From Bin22 sp965207275 (GTDB lineage: Bacteria > Chloroflexota > Dehalococcoidia > Lucifugimonadales > UBA3495), in the NCBI GenBank assembly GCA_965207275.1, contig CBDBMH010000001.1, positions 310,001 to 374,000 on the forward strand: a stretch of 64,000 bases of DNA, given 5' to 3'. The notes under the pieces are model-generated. The model searched no databases, was not told the origin of the DNA, and saw nothing but the letters and a program-made list of their open reading frames with translations. Positions 34,734-44,113 of this stretch are shown here, one piece after another. Every line of letters begins with the position of its first letter. Position 1 is the first letter of the stretch. The position numbers and the translations under genes are program-made.

Positions 34734-34742
34734 TGCTATAAT
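34734..34742 (+). promoter_or_regulatory. Extended -10 promoter for pdxA
   Basis: TGCTATAAT is a perfect extended -10. A TTTGAT about 16 bases upstream may act as a -35. The pdxA ATG follows 45 bases later, with AGGAG in between. Confidence 0.55.
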
Positions 34743-34786
34743 TTCCCCGCACTTCTGCCCTATCCGCACCAGGAGCGAAGCTAGTT

Positions 34787-35809
34787 ATGGTTGACGTTGA
34801 AATGGAAAAGCCGGCTATCGCCATTACCATGGGCGACCCCTGCGGCATCGGCCCCGAGGTGGTGGTCAAAGCCCTGGCCGACCCCCGCGTGTACGCCTCC
34901 TGCCGCCCCATGGTCATCGGCAACACCTACGCCATGAACCAGGCCGTCAAGGCCACCGGCCTGCCCCTGGTCATCCGCGAGACCGACGACCCGGTCAGCG
35001 CCGGCGAGGACCCGTCCACCGTGGACGTGGTGGATATCCGCAACCTGAACCCCGAAGACATTACCGTTGGCCAGCTCAGCGTCCCCTGCGGCAAGGCGGC
35101 CATGGAATGGGTGACCAAGGCCGGCGAACTGGCCCTGGCCGGTATCGTGGACGGCATCGCCACCGCTCCCCTGAACAAGGAAGCCGCCGCCATGGCCGGC
35201 TACGAGTCCATCGGCCACACCGAGCTGCTCCAGGAACTGTCCGGGGCCAGAATCGTTCCCACCATGCTCATGGCCAAAAACCTGCGGGTCGTCCACCTGA
35301 CCACCCACCGCTCCCTGCGGGTGGCCTGCGATTACGTCAAGCAGGACCGTATCCTGGACTTCCTCCAGTTGACCCACGACACCTTCGTCAAGTGGGGCTT
35401 CCCCAGTCCCCGCATTGCGGCGGCCGGCCTGAACCCTCACAACAGCGACGGCGGGCTGCTGGGCAACGAGGAAGCCGACGAAATTGCCCCCGCCGTGGCG
35501 GCGGCCCGGGAGCGGCGCATCGACGCGGTGGGTCCCATTCCGGCCGACAGCGTCTTCCACCAGGCCATCCAGGGCCGCTACGACGCGGTCCTCGCCATGT
35601 TCCACGACCAGGGCCACATTCCCGTAAAGGTGTACGGCTTCGAGGAGAGCGTTACCGCCAACCTCGGCCTGCCCTTCGTCCGCACCTCCGTGGACCACGG
35701 CACCGCCTTCGACATCGCCGGCCAGGGCATCGCCCAGCACGTCAGCATGCTGGAGTCCATCCGCCTGGCGGTGGAGCTGGCCCGGGGCAACGGTCTGTCC
35801 GACTTTTAG
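34787..35809 (+). CDS. pdxA: 4-hydroxythreonine-4-phosphate dehydrogenase family
   Basis: A 340-residue NAD-dependent dehydrogenase of the PdxA/PdxA2 family. Landmarks are IAITMGDPCGIGPEVVVKAL, TAPLNKEA, YESIGHTELLQE (phosphate and metal His), GLNPHNSDGGLLGNEE, DAVLAMFHDQGHIPVK and FVRTSVDHGTAFDIAG. PdxA makes the pyridoxal-5'-phosphate precursor, whereas PdxA2 acts on threonate or erythronate phosphates. No partner kinase (DUF1537) is adjacent, which mildly favours vitamin B6 synthesis. It is monocistronic with its own promoter and terminator. Confidence 0.9.
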   Translation: MVDVEMEKPAIAITMGDPCGIGPEVVVKALADPRVYASCRPMVIGNTYAMNQAVKATGLPLVIRETDDPVSAGEDPSTVDVVDIRNLNPEDITVGQLSVPCGKAAMEWVTKAGELALAGIVDGIATAPLNKEAAAMAGYESIGHTELLQELSGARIVPTMLMAKNLRVVHLTTHRSLRVACDYVKQDRILDFLQLTHDTFVKWGFPSPRIAAAGLNPHNSDGGLLGNEEADEIAPAVAAARERRIDAVGPIPADSVFHQAIQGRYDAVLAMFHDQGHIPVKVYGFEESVTANLGLPFVRTSVDHGTAFDIAGQGIAQHVSMLESIRLAVELARGNGLSDF

Positions 35810-35834
35810 CGCACCGGATCTATTCCGAAAACAT

Positions 35835-35865
35835 ATAGCCCGGTCGTAGGACCGGGCTATTGCCT
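35835..35865 (+). terminator. Terminator of pdxA
   Basis: A perfect 11-bp stem, ATAGCCCGGTC with GACCGGGCTAT, around GTAG, 26 bases past the stop and followed by TGCCTT. The U-tract is weak. Confidence 0.65.
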
Positions 35866-35898
35866 TCTGTGGGCTTGCCGGATTCGACGGCCGGCGGC

Positions 35899-36726
35899 CT
35901 ATTCCTCGCCGGTCAGGTGCGGGTACATGGCCAGCGGCGTCGCGGCCAGCAGGCCGGCGTCCACCGGCAGCGTAACCCCGGACACCCACCGGGCCTCGTC
36001 CGACGCCAGGAACAGCGCGGCGTTGGCCACGTCCCACGCCGTGCCCTCAATGCCCAGGGGACCGGCCCGGCGCCGCAGGGTCAGCATTTCCTCCGATGTG
36101 TGTCGGGCCACCATGGGACTTCGCACGTGGCCCGGGGCGATGCAGTTCACCCGTACGTTGTCCCGGCCGTAGTGGACGGCCATGGAGTTGCTCAGGCCAA
36201 TGATGCCGCCCTTGGACGCGGCGTAGGGATGGCTGGGACGCCCGCTGCCGGCCCGCAGTCCCACGATGGACGACAGGTTGACCACGGAGCCGCCGCCGGC
36301 CTCGATCATCCGCGGGATGGCATGCTTGCTGGTCAGCATCACGCTCTTCAGGTTCACGTCCAGCACCGTGTCCCACAGGTCTTCGTCCACCTCCGTTACC
36401 GACCCCGGCCCGCTGATGCCCACGTTGTTGATCAGGATGTCCAGGTGACCGTACCGTTCCACGGCGGCCTCGGCCATCCCTAGGCAGTCGTCGCTGCTGG
36501 TCACGTCCCCCAGAAAGACCGACGCCTCGCCCCCTTCTTCACGAATGGTGGCCAGCGTTGTCTCCGCGTTGGCCTGGTCCCGGTCCACCAGCAGCACGCT
36601 GGCCCCCTGTCGGGCGAACAGAATGGATATGGCCTGGCCGATGCCAACAAAGTCACCAGCGCCCGTGGCGCCGGCGCCGGTGACTATGGCCACCTTGCCG
36701 CTCAAGCGGCCCGGTTGATTCTGCAT
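35899..36726 (-). CDS. SDR-family oxidoreductase
   Basis: A 275-residue SDR: KVAIVTGAGATGAGDFVGIG (glycine motif with an inserted few residues), LLVDRDQAN (NAD-type acidic residue), INNVGISG, VNLSSIVGLRAG, YAASKGGIIGL and NCIAPGHVRSPM. The longer glycine loop (TGAGATGAGDFVGIGQA in place of TGxxxGIG) is unusual and may alter cofactor contact. The substrate is unknown. It is convergent with pdxA and separated from it by the terminator hairpin. Confidence 0.87.
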   Translation of the reverse strand: MQNQPGRLSGKVAIVTGAGATGAGDFVGIGQAISILFARQGASVLLVDRDQANAETTLATIREEGGEASVFLGDVTSSDDCLGMAEAAVERYGHLDILINNVGISGPGSVTEVDEDLWDTVLDVNLKSVMLTSKHAIPRMIEAGGGSVVNLSSIVGLRAGSGRPSHPYAASKGGIIGLSNSMAVHYGRDNVRVNCIAPGHVRSPMVARHTSEEMLTLRRRAGPLGIEGTAWDVANAALFLASDEARWVSGVTLPVDAGLLAATPLAMYPHLTGEE

Positions 36727-37059
36727 TCTTCACCTCCCTGGATTCCAGGAGTGTTCAGGAATTTCTGCCCCGCTCCATGAGCCTGGGACAGGAATGTTCA
36801 GTATAGGGGCAACCACTTCCCCTGCCAACCGGAGGGCATTCCACCGGCCATCGCTTTGTCATTCGGGAAAAGCCCGTCATCCCACCCAGGGCAGGATGTC
36901 CGCCTCCGGCGGGCCCGAATCCAGCACTTCGAGAAACGGGCAACAACCGTCATTCCGGACTTGATCCGGAATCCAGTCCTTCAGGAGTTGGGTCATTCCC
37001 GCCACTCCACTCTGGGACCCTGTTCTCACACCTGAAGCGTCCGGTACCGGGCCCAGCGG
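36727..37059. other. Intergenic region with repeat fragments
   Basis: About 330 bases without a gene. They hold repeat fragments of the GTCATTCCGG...CCGGAATCCAG kind at about 36948-36980 and a related CCCGTCATCCCACCC at 36868. Confidence 0.45.
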
Positions 37060-38017
37060 CTAAAGGGCGGTAAGCCCGGGGAAAATCACCTTGCGGAAGG
37101 CCGCTACCTCGGCCCGTGGCATGTCGTAGCCGCCCTCCTGGGTGTGCGTGGGGAAGATGAACACGTGCTCAATGCCCGATTCGTATCCGGCCCGCCTCAG
37201 CCGGGCCAGACATTCCGTGGCCGTTCCGAAGAGCCCGAAGGCGTCGCAGATTTCGTCTGCCTGGCCGTCGCCCATGTTGTCGGGAACAAAATCATCGGGC
37301 AGGTCGATACCGGCCTCCCGCAGCCAGAAAAGGTTGGAGGCGCTGGGATACTTGAGATAGGGCTGGCCCGGTCGGAACCACTGCTGGGGAAAGCGCCGGG
37401 CGGCCGGACCGTCTTCCGATATGGTGGTGGGAGTAATGAAGATGGTCTGGAAGCCGTCCAGGCGGCGGCCCGCCCGCACCGCGCCCGCCTCCAGCCGCCG
37501 GCGGGGCGCCGTCGGCAACTTCCCCGGCCAGTTCCACCATCCTCGGCCCGGCAGCGGTCATGAACACCGGTGTGGGCGGCTCGCTCACGTTGCGCAGGCG
37601 AGTCTCCACCCCGTTGAACTCCACCGTCTCGCCCCGCAGCAGTTGGCGGATAGTGCGGACGGCCCGGCGCATGGCTGCCACCGAGGCCCGGGGCCGGCCA
37701 ATGTTACCCACCGCCAGATAGCCGGGCGCAATGGTAAGGCGCGCTCGACCCGGCGCTGCCTCTTCCAGGGAGTGGGCCAGGGACGCCAGCACCATGGGAT
37801 GTCGGGTCACCGGGTTGCTGGTCGCCGGGTACAGGGTGAGGCTGTTGGTGCGTTCCGCCGCCAGGGCCAGCGTCAGGAACACGTCCCGCCCGCTGTGCTG
37901 GTGGTCGTGCACCCCGACGCCGGAGAAGCCGGCAGCCTCGCATTCGGCGATGAAGTCCGCCGTCTCCGGAACGGGCAAGCCCACGGGTACCCGGATGTCG
38001 ACCTTCATCGCGCTCAC
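37060..38017 (-). pseudogene. LLM-class flavin-dependent oxidoreductase, frameshifted
   Basis: Two reverse frames together make one luciferase-like monooxygenase. The first frame, from 38017 (GTG) or 38008 (ATG), gives KVDIRVPVGLPVPETADFI through VFMTAAGPRMVELAGEVADG. At about 37500-37525 homology jumps to the other frame, which continues RRLEAGAVRAGRRLDGFQTI to IFPGLTAL at 37060. A few residues expected after EVADG also seem absent, so a short deletion shifted the frame in a very GC-rich run. Such enzymes use FMNH2 or F420. The GTG start abuts the stop of the binding-protein gene, suggesting a former operon. A sequencing error is possible. Confidence 0.75.
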
Positions 38018-38944
38018 CTAGGCTTCAGCCCACAGGTGGGCGAACCGCCGGGCCACCACTTGCTCGTAGGCCACGTCACCCGAAAGCAGGCCGGTGGCAC
38101 GGGCAAAGGCATTCAGGCTGGCCACCGATTCGGGAGAAATATCGGCCGAATAGAAAGGTACGTCCCTTGCGATCAGACCTTCAATCAATGCCGCCTCATC
38201 CGGGGGAAACAGCTTTTGGCCCACTTCTGCGGCCCGGGAAGGGTCGGCCCTGAGCGCCCGCTGGACCGACACAATGGCCCGTATTGCCCCCTCCGCCACC
38301 GTCGGTGAGTCTTCCGCCAGCCTCTCGGTGGCAATCAGGGCCGGAAAGGTGTAGTCCCTGGCTTCCGGCGGGCCCAGCCCCTGGCGCGGGTCCAGCACGA
38401 TGCTGCCGGCCCCGGTGCGCACTGCTACCTCCGCCCCCATGGCATTAGCCCAGAACCCGTCAATGACCCCCTCTTCCAGGGCCCGGGCGGCGTGGACCCC
38501 GAAGGATACGCCAGGATCGGAACTGCCGGGAACCTGGACCAGGTCCACCCCGTCCGCCACCGGGTCAATGCCCGAATCGGCCAGCAGGCAGCGCAGGGCG
38601 GCGTCCGGGCCGGGGGCGGCGCCGATGCGCAGGCCCTTCACTGCCTCCACGTCGCCCGGCCGAACCCCCAGGCCGGAACGAAGCACCAGTTGCCAGTAGG
38701 TGCGCTGCGACAGGGCAGCCAGCAGCCGGGCGCCCCGCCAATCGGGGAAGCCAAGCAACGTGGCATGAGCAGGACCGGCCACAAAGTCCACGCCGCCGTC
38801 ATCCAGCGCTCGCATGGCTCTGCCCGCCGGGGAAATCAGTTCCACCTCCACATCCAACCCCTGTTGCCGGAAGAACCCGAGTTCCACGGCGGCCAGAGCC
38901 GGAAAGTAGGAGTTGGTGATCAGGTCTGGTACCGCGATAAGCAT
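38018..38944 (-). CDS. NMT1/SsuA-like substrate-binding protein without signal peptide
   Basis: A 308-residue protein with a type 2 periplasmic-binding fold of the nitrate/sulfonate/thiamine-precursor group: NSYFPALAAVELGFFRQQGL, GGVDFVAGPAHATL, VKGLRIGAAPG and ARALEEGVIDGFWANAMGAE. It starts directly in the fold (MLIAVPDLITNSYF) and has no export signal or lipobox, and no permease or ATPase lies nearby. It may act in the cytoplasm or as a THI5/NMT1-like enzyme. The stop codon abuts the start of the damaged LLM oxidoreductase gene. Confidence 0.78.
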   Translation of the reverse strand: MLIAVPDLITNSYFPALAAVELGFFRQQGLDVEVELISPAGRAMRALDDGGVDFVAGPAHATLLGFPDWRGARLLAALSQRTYWQLVLRSGLGVRPGDVEAVKGLRIGAAPGPDAALRCLLADSGIDPVADGVDLVQVPGSSDPGVSFGVHAARALEEGVIDGFWANAMGAEVAVRTGAGSIVLDPRQGLGPPEARDYTFPALIATERLAEDSPTVAEGAIRAIVSVQRALRADPSRAAEVGQKLFPPDEAALIEGLIARDVPFYSADISPESVASLNAFARATGLLSGDVAYEQVVARRFAHLWAEA

Positions 38945-39149
38945 GTAGGTCGTCTCCTGTCCACTGCGTGACTGTGGTGAAAGTGCGGGACTAGTCTACC
39001 ACCGGGTCGACGCTGGCAACTCGCCGGCTTCGGTCGAATCACCTCCGCCGCAGGCGCTCGCCGGTTCGCGTTCCATGAATACCGCGTTGTGAAATTGCCA
39101 ACCACGAACGAAGATTACGCAATCTTACCTCTTTCCGACGCACGCCTGG

Positions 39150-39179
39150 TTGATTTTTTCTCACGCCAAAACCCATAAT
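39150..39179 (+). promoter_or_regulatory. Candidate promoter for the sterol-reductase-like gene
   Basis: TTGATT (39150-39155), 18 bases, then CATAAT (39174-39179), in an A/T-rich stretch 34 bases ahead of the start codon. Confidence 0.45.
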
Positions 39180-39212
39180 AACTATTGATTCCTTCAATTG
39201 GAGGGTGCGGTT

Positions 39213-40352
39213 ATGACTGAATGGCTGGGTATCGGCCACCTTTTCGAGCTTTCCCCCGCGGAAGCCATAGCCGGCTTCTTCACTCCGCTGGCGATTTTTG
39301 CCGCCTTCTTCGTGGTGCAGTTCTTACTGCCGGGAAGGCGCGTTACGGGCTACGTCATAAACCCGGAGACGGGCGAGCCCCGCAACTACAAGCTCAATGG
39401 CATCCTGGTCTTTGTCATCGCCATCGCGGTGTGGGCCTTCGAAGTAGGGGGCCTGCCCCGGGACTGGTTCTACCGCTCCACCATCTACGCAGTGGCCGGC
39501 GGCACCGTTTTCTGCGTTATCTTTTCCCTCTGGGCAGTATTCAGCCGGCCAAAGGGCCGTATAGAGAACTCCTTCGTCGCTTTCTGGGAAGGCCGCTCCC
39601 TGGAACTTCCCTTCTTCAATGAGCGCTTCGACCTGAAGATGTACCTGTACGTCGTGGGCGGCACCATGCTGTCCCTGAACGCCCTGTCCGGCGCCGCCTG
39701 GCACTACGACCAATTCGGATCAGACTTCAACCCCGGCGTCTTCCTGTATGCCGGCTTCCTGACCTTCTACGTGCTGGACTATTTCATTTTTGAGCGAGTC
39801 CAGCTGTACACCTACGACCTGATCCACGAGCACCTGGGCCTAAAGCTGATCTGGGGAGGACTCGTGGTATACGGGTGGCTCTACATCCTGCCCTTATGGG
39901 CATTGGCCGCACTCCCCAACCCCGGGTTCTCCCCGGCGTGGACCTACATCTGGCTCATCGGAACGGCCGCGCTATTCCTGCTGGGCTGGGGAATCTCCCG
40001 CGGCGCCAACATGCAAAAATACACCTTCAAACGCTGGCCCGAGCGGAAGTTCCTGGGAATTATCGAGCCCAGGTACATCGAGGCCGGCGACCGCAAGATT
40101 CTTTGCAGCGGTCTGTGGGGCTTTGCCCGACACTTCAACTACCTGGGCGAGGGGTTCCTGTCCTTCTCCATCGGCCTGGTGTTCGGCTACTTCGCCAACC
40201 CCTGGGCCTGGACCTACTTCGTGTTTATCGTCTCGCTCTTCACCTGGCGGCAGCGGCTGGACGATACCAACTGCGCCCAAAAATACGGGTCGGAGAAATG
40301 GACCGAGTACCAGCAGCGGGTGAAGTACCGGATTCTCCCCGGCGTTTACTGA
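39213..40352 (+). CDS. ERG4/ERG24-family (sterol reductase-like) membrane protein
   Basis: A 379-residue multi-span membrane protein with about nine hydrophobic segments. Its C-terminal third carries the signatures of the delta-14/delta-7 sterol reductase family: KILCSGLWGFARHFNYLGEG, and then DDTNCAQKYGSEKWTEYQQR ending in YRILPGVY, the NADPH and substrate region. Middle motifs such as PETGEPRNYKLNG and DYFIFERVQLYTYDLIHEHL also fit. These enzymes reduce a ring double bond of sterols or related isoprenoids. ATG 39213 has GGAGGG 7 bases ahead. No sterol-synthesis genes are nearby, so the true substrate is open. Confidence 0.85.
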   Translation: MTEWLGIGHLFELSPAEAIAGFFTPLAIFAAFFVVQFLLPGRRVTGYVINPETGEPRNYKLNGILVFVIAIAVWAFEVGGLPRDWFYRSTIYAVAGGTVFCVIFSLWAVFSRPKGRIENSFVAFWEGRSLELPFFNERFDLKMYLYVVGGTMLSLNALSGAAWHYDQFGSDFNPGVFLYAGFLTFYVLDYFIFERVQLYTYDLIHEHLGLKLIWGGLVVYGWLYILPLWALAALPNPGFSPAWTYIWLIGTAALFLLGWGISRGANMQKYTFKRWPERKFLGIIEPRYIEAGDRKILCSGLWGFARHFNYLGEGFLSFSIGLVFGYFANPWAWTYFVFIVSLFTWRQRLDDTNCAQKYGSEKWTEYQQRVKYRILPGVY

Positions 40353-40575
40353 ACGCCCACCTGTATTGGCACCGTGATCACCGTTGGACCCAGGGCATCG
40401 GGGCCGGCCGCAGGGCCCAACTGTGTCCCAACTCTTCCGGCCTCCAGCGAAGCTTGTGGGGGCGACGGAAAACGAGTGTAGAAGCCTGGGTGCCAGGTGA
40501 ACGCTGGATTAACCTCTCATCGAGGCAGGGTGCCTCGGGATTGGGCGACGGCCCCTGCAGGCCTAGCGACCAGCC

Positions 40576-41769
40576 TCATTCCTCGACGGCGCGGGCGGCG
40601 GGAAGAAAATCGGCATCAACGAAGTGAGCAAAGCGGTCCGGGAGAAACTCGCTCATGTCCTGCACGACCTGGGTAGCGCCGCGGCAGGCGTAATCGGCGA
40701 CGATACGCCCGGTAATCGGCCCCAGGTGGATGCCCTTGGTGGCGTGCCCGGTGGCCATGAGGACTCCTTCCAGGCCGGGCACCGGGCCGATGATGGGTTT
40801 TCCGTCGGGACTCAGGGGCCTGGAACCCGCAAGCTGTTGCACCAGTTCGGCGCGTTCCAGGTCCGGTAGAACGTCTATGGCCCGCTGCAATAGCTCCAAC
40901 CGGGCAGTCTCGGTGGGCTGCCGATCAAACTCCTCGCCCCAGAATAGCTCCCTGCGGTCATAGTCCCGCCCTCCCGTACTACCCACGCTGGTCATCCCGT
41001 CCCGGCGGCTGATCATGTGCCCGCGCTTGGGAGAGCTGATCAACACTGGCAGCGGTTCTCCCGGGTAATTGAGCAAGAGCCGCTCTCCCTTCATCGGTCT
41101 AACTGGTACGGGGAAGTCCAGCCAGCTAGTGCAGACCCGGCTCCATGTGCCGGCGGCCACCACCACCGCGCCGCAGGGAATGTCTCCGCCAGCCGTCCGC
41201 ACGCCGGTTACGGCCGCGCCGCTGGTCAGAAGGCCGGTTACCTCCCGCTGCATTAACCTGGCGCCCTTCAGTTCCGCGGCGCGTCCCAGGGCCAGGTTGA
41301 GACGGTAGCTGTCCAGCTGGGCAGACTCATCCTCGTAGACGGCGCCCACGATGGAGGGAGACAGGCGGGGTTCGATGGCGCGAACTTCCCAACCGTCAAT
41401 CCAGCGCATGCTGACGTGGGGTTGCTGCCACTCCATCATACCCTTTATCAGATCGGCCTCCTCGTCATCCAGGGCCAGCCGCAAGGAGGGGGGCCGCTGG
41501 TAAAGCAGATCCATACCTGTGGCAGCTTCCAGTTCCGGGACTAATTCCACGAACTCCGCATAGGCGGCACGCGCCATCTGAAAAGACGCCCCCGGGGTGA
41601 ATTCGGCGCCCAGCAGGCTGAGGGAACCGGTGGCGTGGGCCGAGGCTCCGCTGCCCATGGCTTCCCGTTCCAACAGGACAACCTTGACGCCCTCCCGGGC
41701 AAGATAATAAGCCACCGAGCAGCCCACCACGCCGGCGCCAACAACAACCACGTCAACGTTCCTGGTCAA
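40576..41769 (-). CDS. DAO-family FAD-dependent oxidoreductase
   Basis: A 397-residue flavoprotein of the glycine/D-amino-acid oxidase superfamily. It opens VDVVVVGAGVVGCSVAYYLA then VVLLEREAMGSGASAHATGS for FAD, has VVVAAGTWSRV mid-protein, and ends with PIIGPVPGLEGVLMATGHAT then KGIHLGPITGRIVADY, typical of the family. It oxidises an amine such as a secondary amino acid, producing H2O2 or reducing an acceptor. The TTG at 41769, with GAGGG about 7 bases ahead, is chosen. A longer frame to 41994 adds 75 non-homologous residues. Confidence 0.87.
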   Translation of the reverse strand: MTRNVDVVVVGAGVVGCSVAYYLAREGVKVVLLEREAMGSGASAHATGSLSLLGAEFTPGASFQMARAAYAEFVELVPELEAATGMDLLYQRPPSLRLALDDEEADLIKGMMEWQQPHVSMRWIDGWEVRAIEPRLSPSIVGAVYEDESAQLDSYRLNLALGRAAELKGARLMQREVTGLLTSGAAVTGVRTAGGDIPCGAVVVAAGTWSRVCTSWLDFPVPVRPMKGERLLLNYPGEPLPVLISSPKRGHMISRRDGMTSVGSTGGRDYDRRELFWGEEFDRQPTETARLELLQRAIDVLPDLERAELVQQLAGSRPLSPDGKPIIGPVPGLEGVLMATGHATKGIHLGPITGRIVADYACRGATQVVQDMSEFLPDRFAHFVDADFLPAARAVEE

Positions 41770-42223
41770 GGTCTGTCCCTCTTGAGAATTTTGGGCGATT
41801 ATCCCCGCGACTCGCGGGAGTGTCAATCCGGGTTTCAACGCGACCGTCAAGCACCCCGTCAACTCCTTGTGGCGAGCCCGCAAGATGATCCTCCGACCGG
41901 AGCAATCCTTCGATGAGCTTTCCCAGTCCGGCCGGAAACACAATGCGGCCTGCCCCATCTCCGTTATAGTAGAATGCTCCAAGCCGAGTACCACGGAACC
42001 TTATCCAGAGGAGAAATCACCATGCCAGACAAACTTCGCCTGGGATTTGTGGGGGCCAACGTAAGCTCCACCTGGGCATCCCAGTCTCATTTCCCGGCCC
42101 TGCTGGCCAGCCCCGACGTTGAGTTTACCGCCGTCTGTACCACCCGCCCCGAAAGCGCGGAGGAGGCCCGCCGGGCCTTTGGCGCCAGGCTGGCCTTCCA
42201 CGACTATCGGGAAATGGCCGCAT

Positions 42224-44113
42224 CCCAAATCCACCACCTAATGGGAGAAAAATGGTTTTGGGGCTCCTTGATTGGGCCGGTTGGGGCATCGGCTGACGGC
42301 TGACAGGTTGGCAGTGGGTTGGCGTGGCAGGAGTAGGCGCTGGAAGGGGATATTGGGGCGTTGGCCGGCGACGCCAGGGCGAGGTCTATGCCAACCGGTC
42401 CTGGAGAAGGGCGCAGTGTCCCTACGGCGGGAGTCCCCGTCGCTTGAATGCCCGTCGGTAGTGGCGCAGACCGTCCCAGGTCAGGGTGGGCCGTGGGCCA
42501 GCGCCGCTATTCTCCGGTGCGCTCCCGCCAGCAGCGGGAAGGATGGATGGCCCCGGGCCAGCCGGATCAGCAGCTTCCTGGCGTGGCAGACCACCCGTCC
42601 GGCCAGATTGATCAGAGCAAAGCGCACCGCCTTGAGCCGCTTGTTCACCCACTGACCGCCCAGGGCCAACTGCTTGACCGCCGAGTTCAGGTTGAACGCC
42701 AGCGCCGCTATCGCCCACCAGGCCGCGTTGGCCCCGAACTGTCCCGACGGCAGCCTCCCGCCAGCCAAGTCCTCCTTCAGCACACCATGCACCTCCTCGC
42801 CCTTCCCGCATCTCTCCCGGTACCACCGCACCACCTCATCTCCCGGTAGCTCCCGGTTAGTCACTATCCCCCGGATCTTGTACCAGCCCCGGTCCGGCAT
42901 CTCCATCGCCGGAACCGACAACTCCAGGTCATCCTCCATGCCCGGCAGCGGCGGCCGCCTCAGCGGCTCCCGGACCGCTATGAAACGGTAGTCGGGATCA
43001 TTCTTGGAATAAGCCAATCTATCGGGCACGAAGTCCACCTCGGCCCACTCCTGTTCCGTCTCCACCGCCAACTCCCCCACCATCCGGGGCAACCGGCGCC
43101 ACTGGCTCTCCTCCACTTCGGCTGCCGCACGCTTGAACCCCTCCGTGACGTCCGCCCCCACCGCGAATTCGATCACTCCGAACCGCTCATCCCTCCCCTC
43201 GGCGCAGTACCGCAACAACTCAACTTGGTACCCCGCCGTGTCCGACCGCAGCATCACCTTCACCACGCCCTCCGGCAGATGGGCCAGCGACTCCCGCAAC
43301 ACCCGCAGTTGCTCGAACCCCGCTGGCACGTTGCCGTCCCGGAACTCCGAATGGACCACCAGGTCCGCCTCGGCCCAGTAGGTGACCATCGGCTGGTAGG
43401 CCTTGTAGCCCTGGTAGCAGTACAGCGCCTCCTGCTTGTAGGTCTCGATCAGCGTCGCGTCCATGTCCAGCGTCGCCTGCTCCTGCTCCAGGTGGTCCCG
43501 GACGAAGCTCATCATCTCGGCGTTGACCTTCCCCAGCCCGCGCAGCGCGCCGCTGGGCGCGGGTATGTACGCCGTATGGGGCTGCCTGGCCTCCTCCTGA
43601 ACCGGGTCGTGGAACCGGCCCAGGTACCGGAACACCGCCGACGGAGACGGGACGCTGCGGCGCCGCCCGCCCCGCCACCGGCTGCCCTCCTCCCGGCGCT
43701 CACAAGCCCGCTGCCGGTGCGTCTCCACCCGGCCCAACATCCGGCCCAGACCCTCGTCCCCTTCCAGCACCCGGAGGTCGTCCACTCCTTCTCCACCGGC
43801 CAGATTCAGCAGCACCAGCGCGGTGACCATCTGCCGGTCCGTCCATCCCTGTCCGCCCTCCTTGACCTTCACGTAGCGCCGGATCGACTCGCCCAGCCCC
43901 ATCGCATCGGCCATTTCCAGATAGACCGCCAACCCCGACAGCCCCGTCATGCCCCCCGCGCGATGCTCCGTCCCATACTGGAATGGCAGGACTCCCTGTT
44001 GCATAATGACTGCACCTCGTTGGTGATGGTTGTGTTTGTCCCGTAACCATCATAGCCAGCTTTGCCGCTGGCTCCAACGAGGTCTTTTCCTCCCATTAGG
44101 TGGTGGATTTGGG
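42224..44113 (-). mobile_element. IS1380-family insertion sequence, copy 2 (1890 bp, inverted)
   Basis: Same length, ends and transposase as the copy at 937-2826, in opposite orientation. Inverted repeats CCCAAATCCACCACCTAATG... bound it. The flanks GCAT and ATGA do not match, so the 4-bp target duplication seen at copy 1 is missing here. It sits inside the Gfo/Idh gene. Confidence 0.95.
42481..44004 (-). CDS. IS1380-family DDE transposase
   Basis: A 507-residue transposase with the same sequence as the one at 1046-2569, including D180/D182 (LDMDATLIE), D255 (RSDTAGYQ) and the Glu region (YRERCGKGEEVHG). The identity of two full-length frames implies very recent spread. Confidence 0.95.
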   Translation of the reverse strand: MQQGVLPFQYGTEHRAGGMTGLSGLAVYLEMADAMGLGESIRRYVKVKEGGQGWTDRQMVTALVLLNLAGGEGVDDLRVLEGDEGLGRMLGRVETHRQRACERREEGSRWRGGRRRSVPSPSAVFRYLGRFHDPVQEEARQPHTAYIPAPSGALRGLGKVNAEMMSFVRDHLEQEQATLDMDATLIETYKQEALYCYQGYKAYQPMVTYWAEADLVVHSEFRDGNVPAGFEQLRVLRESLAHLPEGVVKVMLRSDTAGYQVELLRYCAEGRDERFGVIEFAVGADVTEGFKRAAAEVEESQWRRLPRMVGELAVETEQEWAEVDFVPDRLAYSKNDPDYRFIAVREPLRRPPLPGMEDDLELSVPAMEMPDRGWYKIRGIVTNRELPGDEVVRWYRERCGKGEEVHGVLKEDLAGGRLPSGQFGANAAWWAIAALAFNLNSAVKQLALGGQWVNKRLKAVRFALINLAGRVVCHARKLLIRLARGHPSFPLLAGAHRRIAALAHGPP

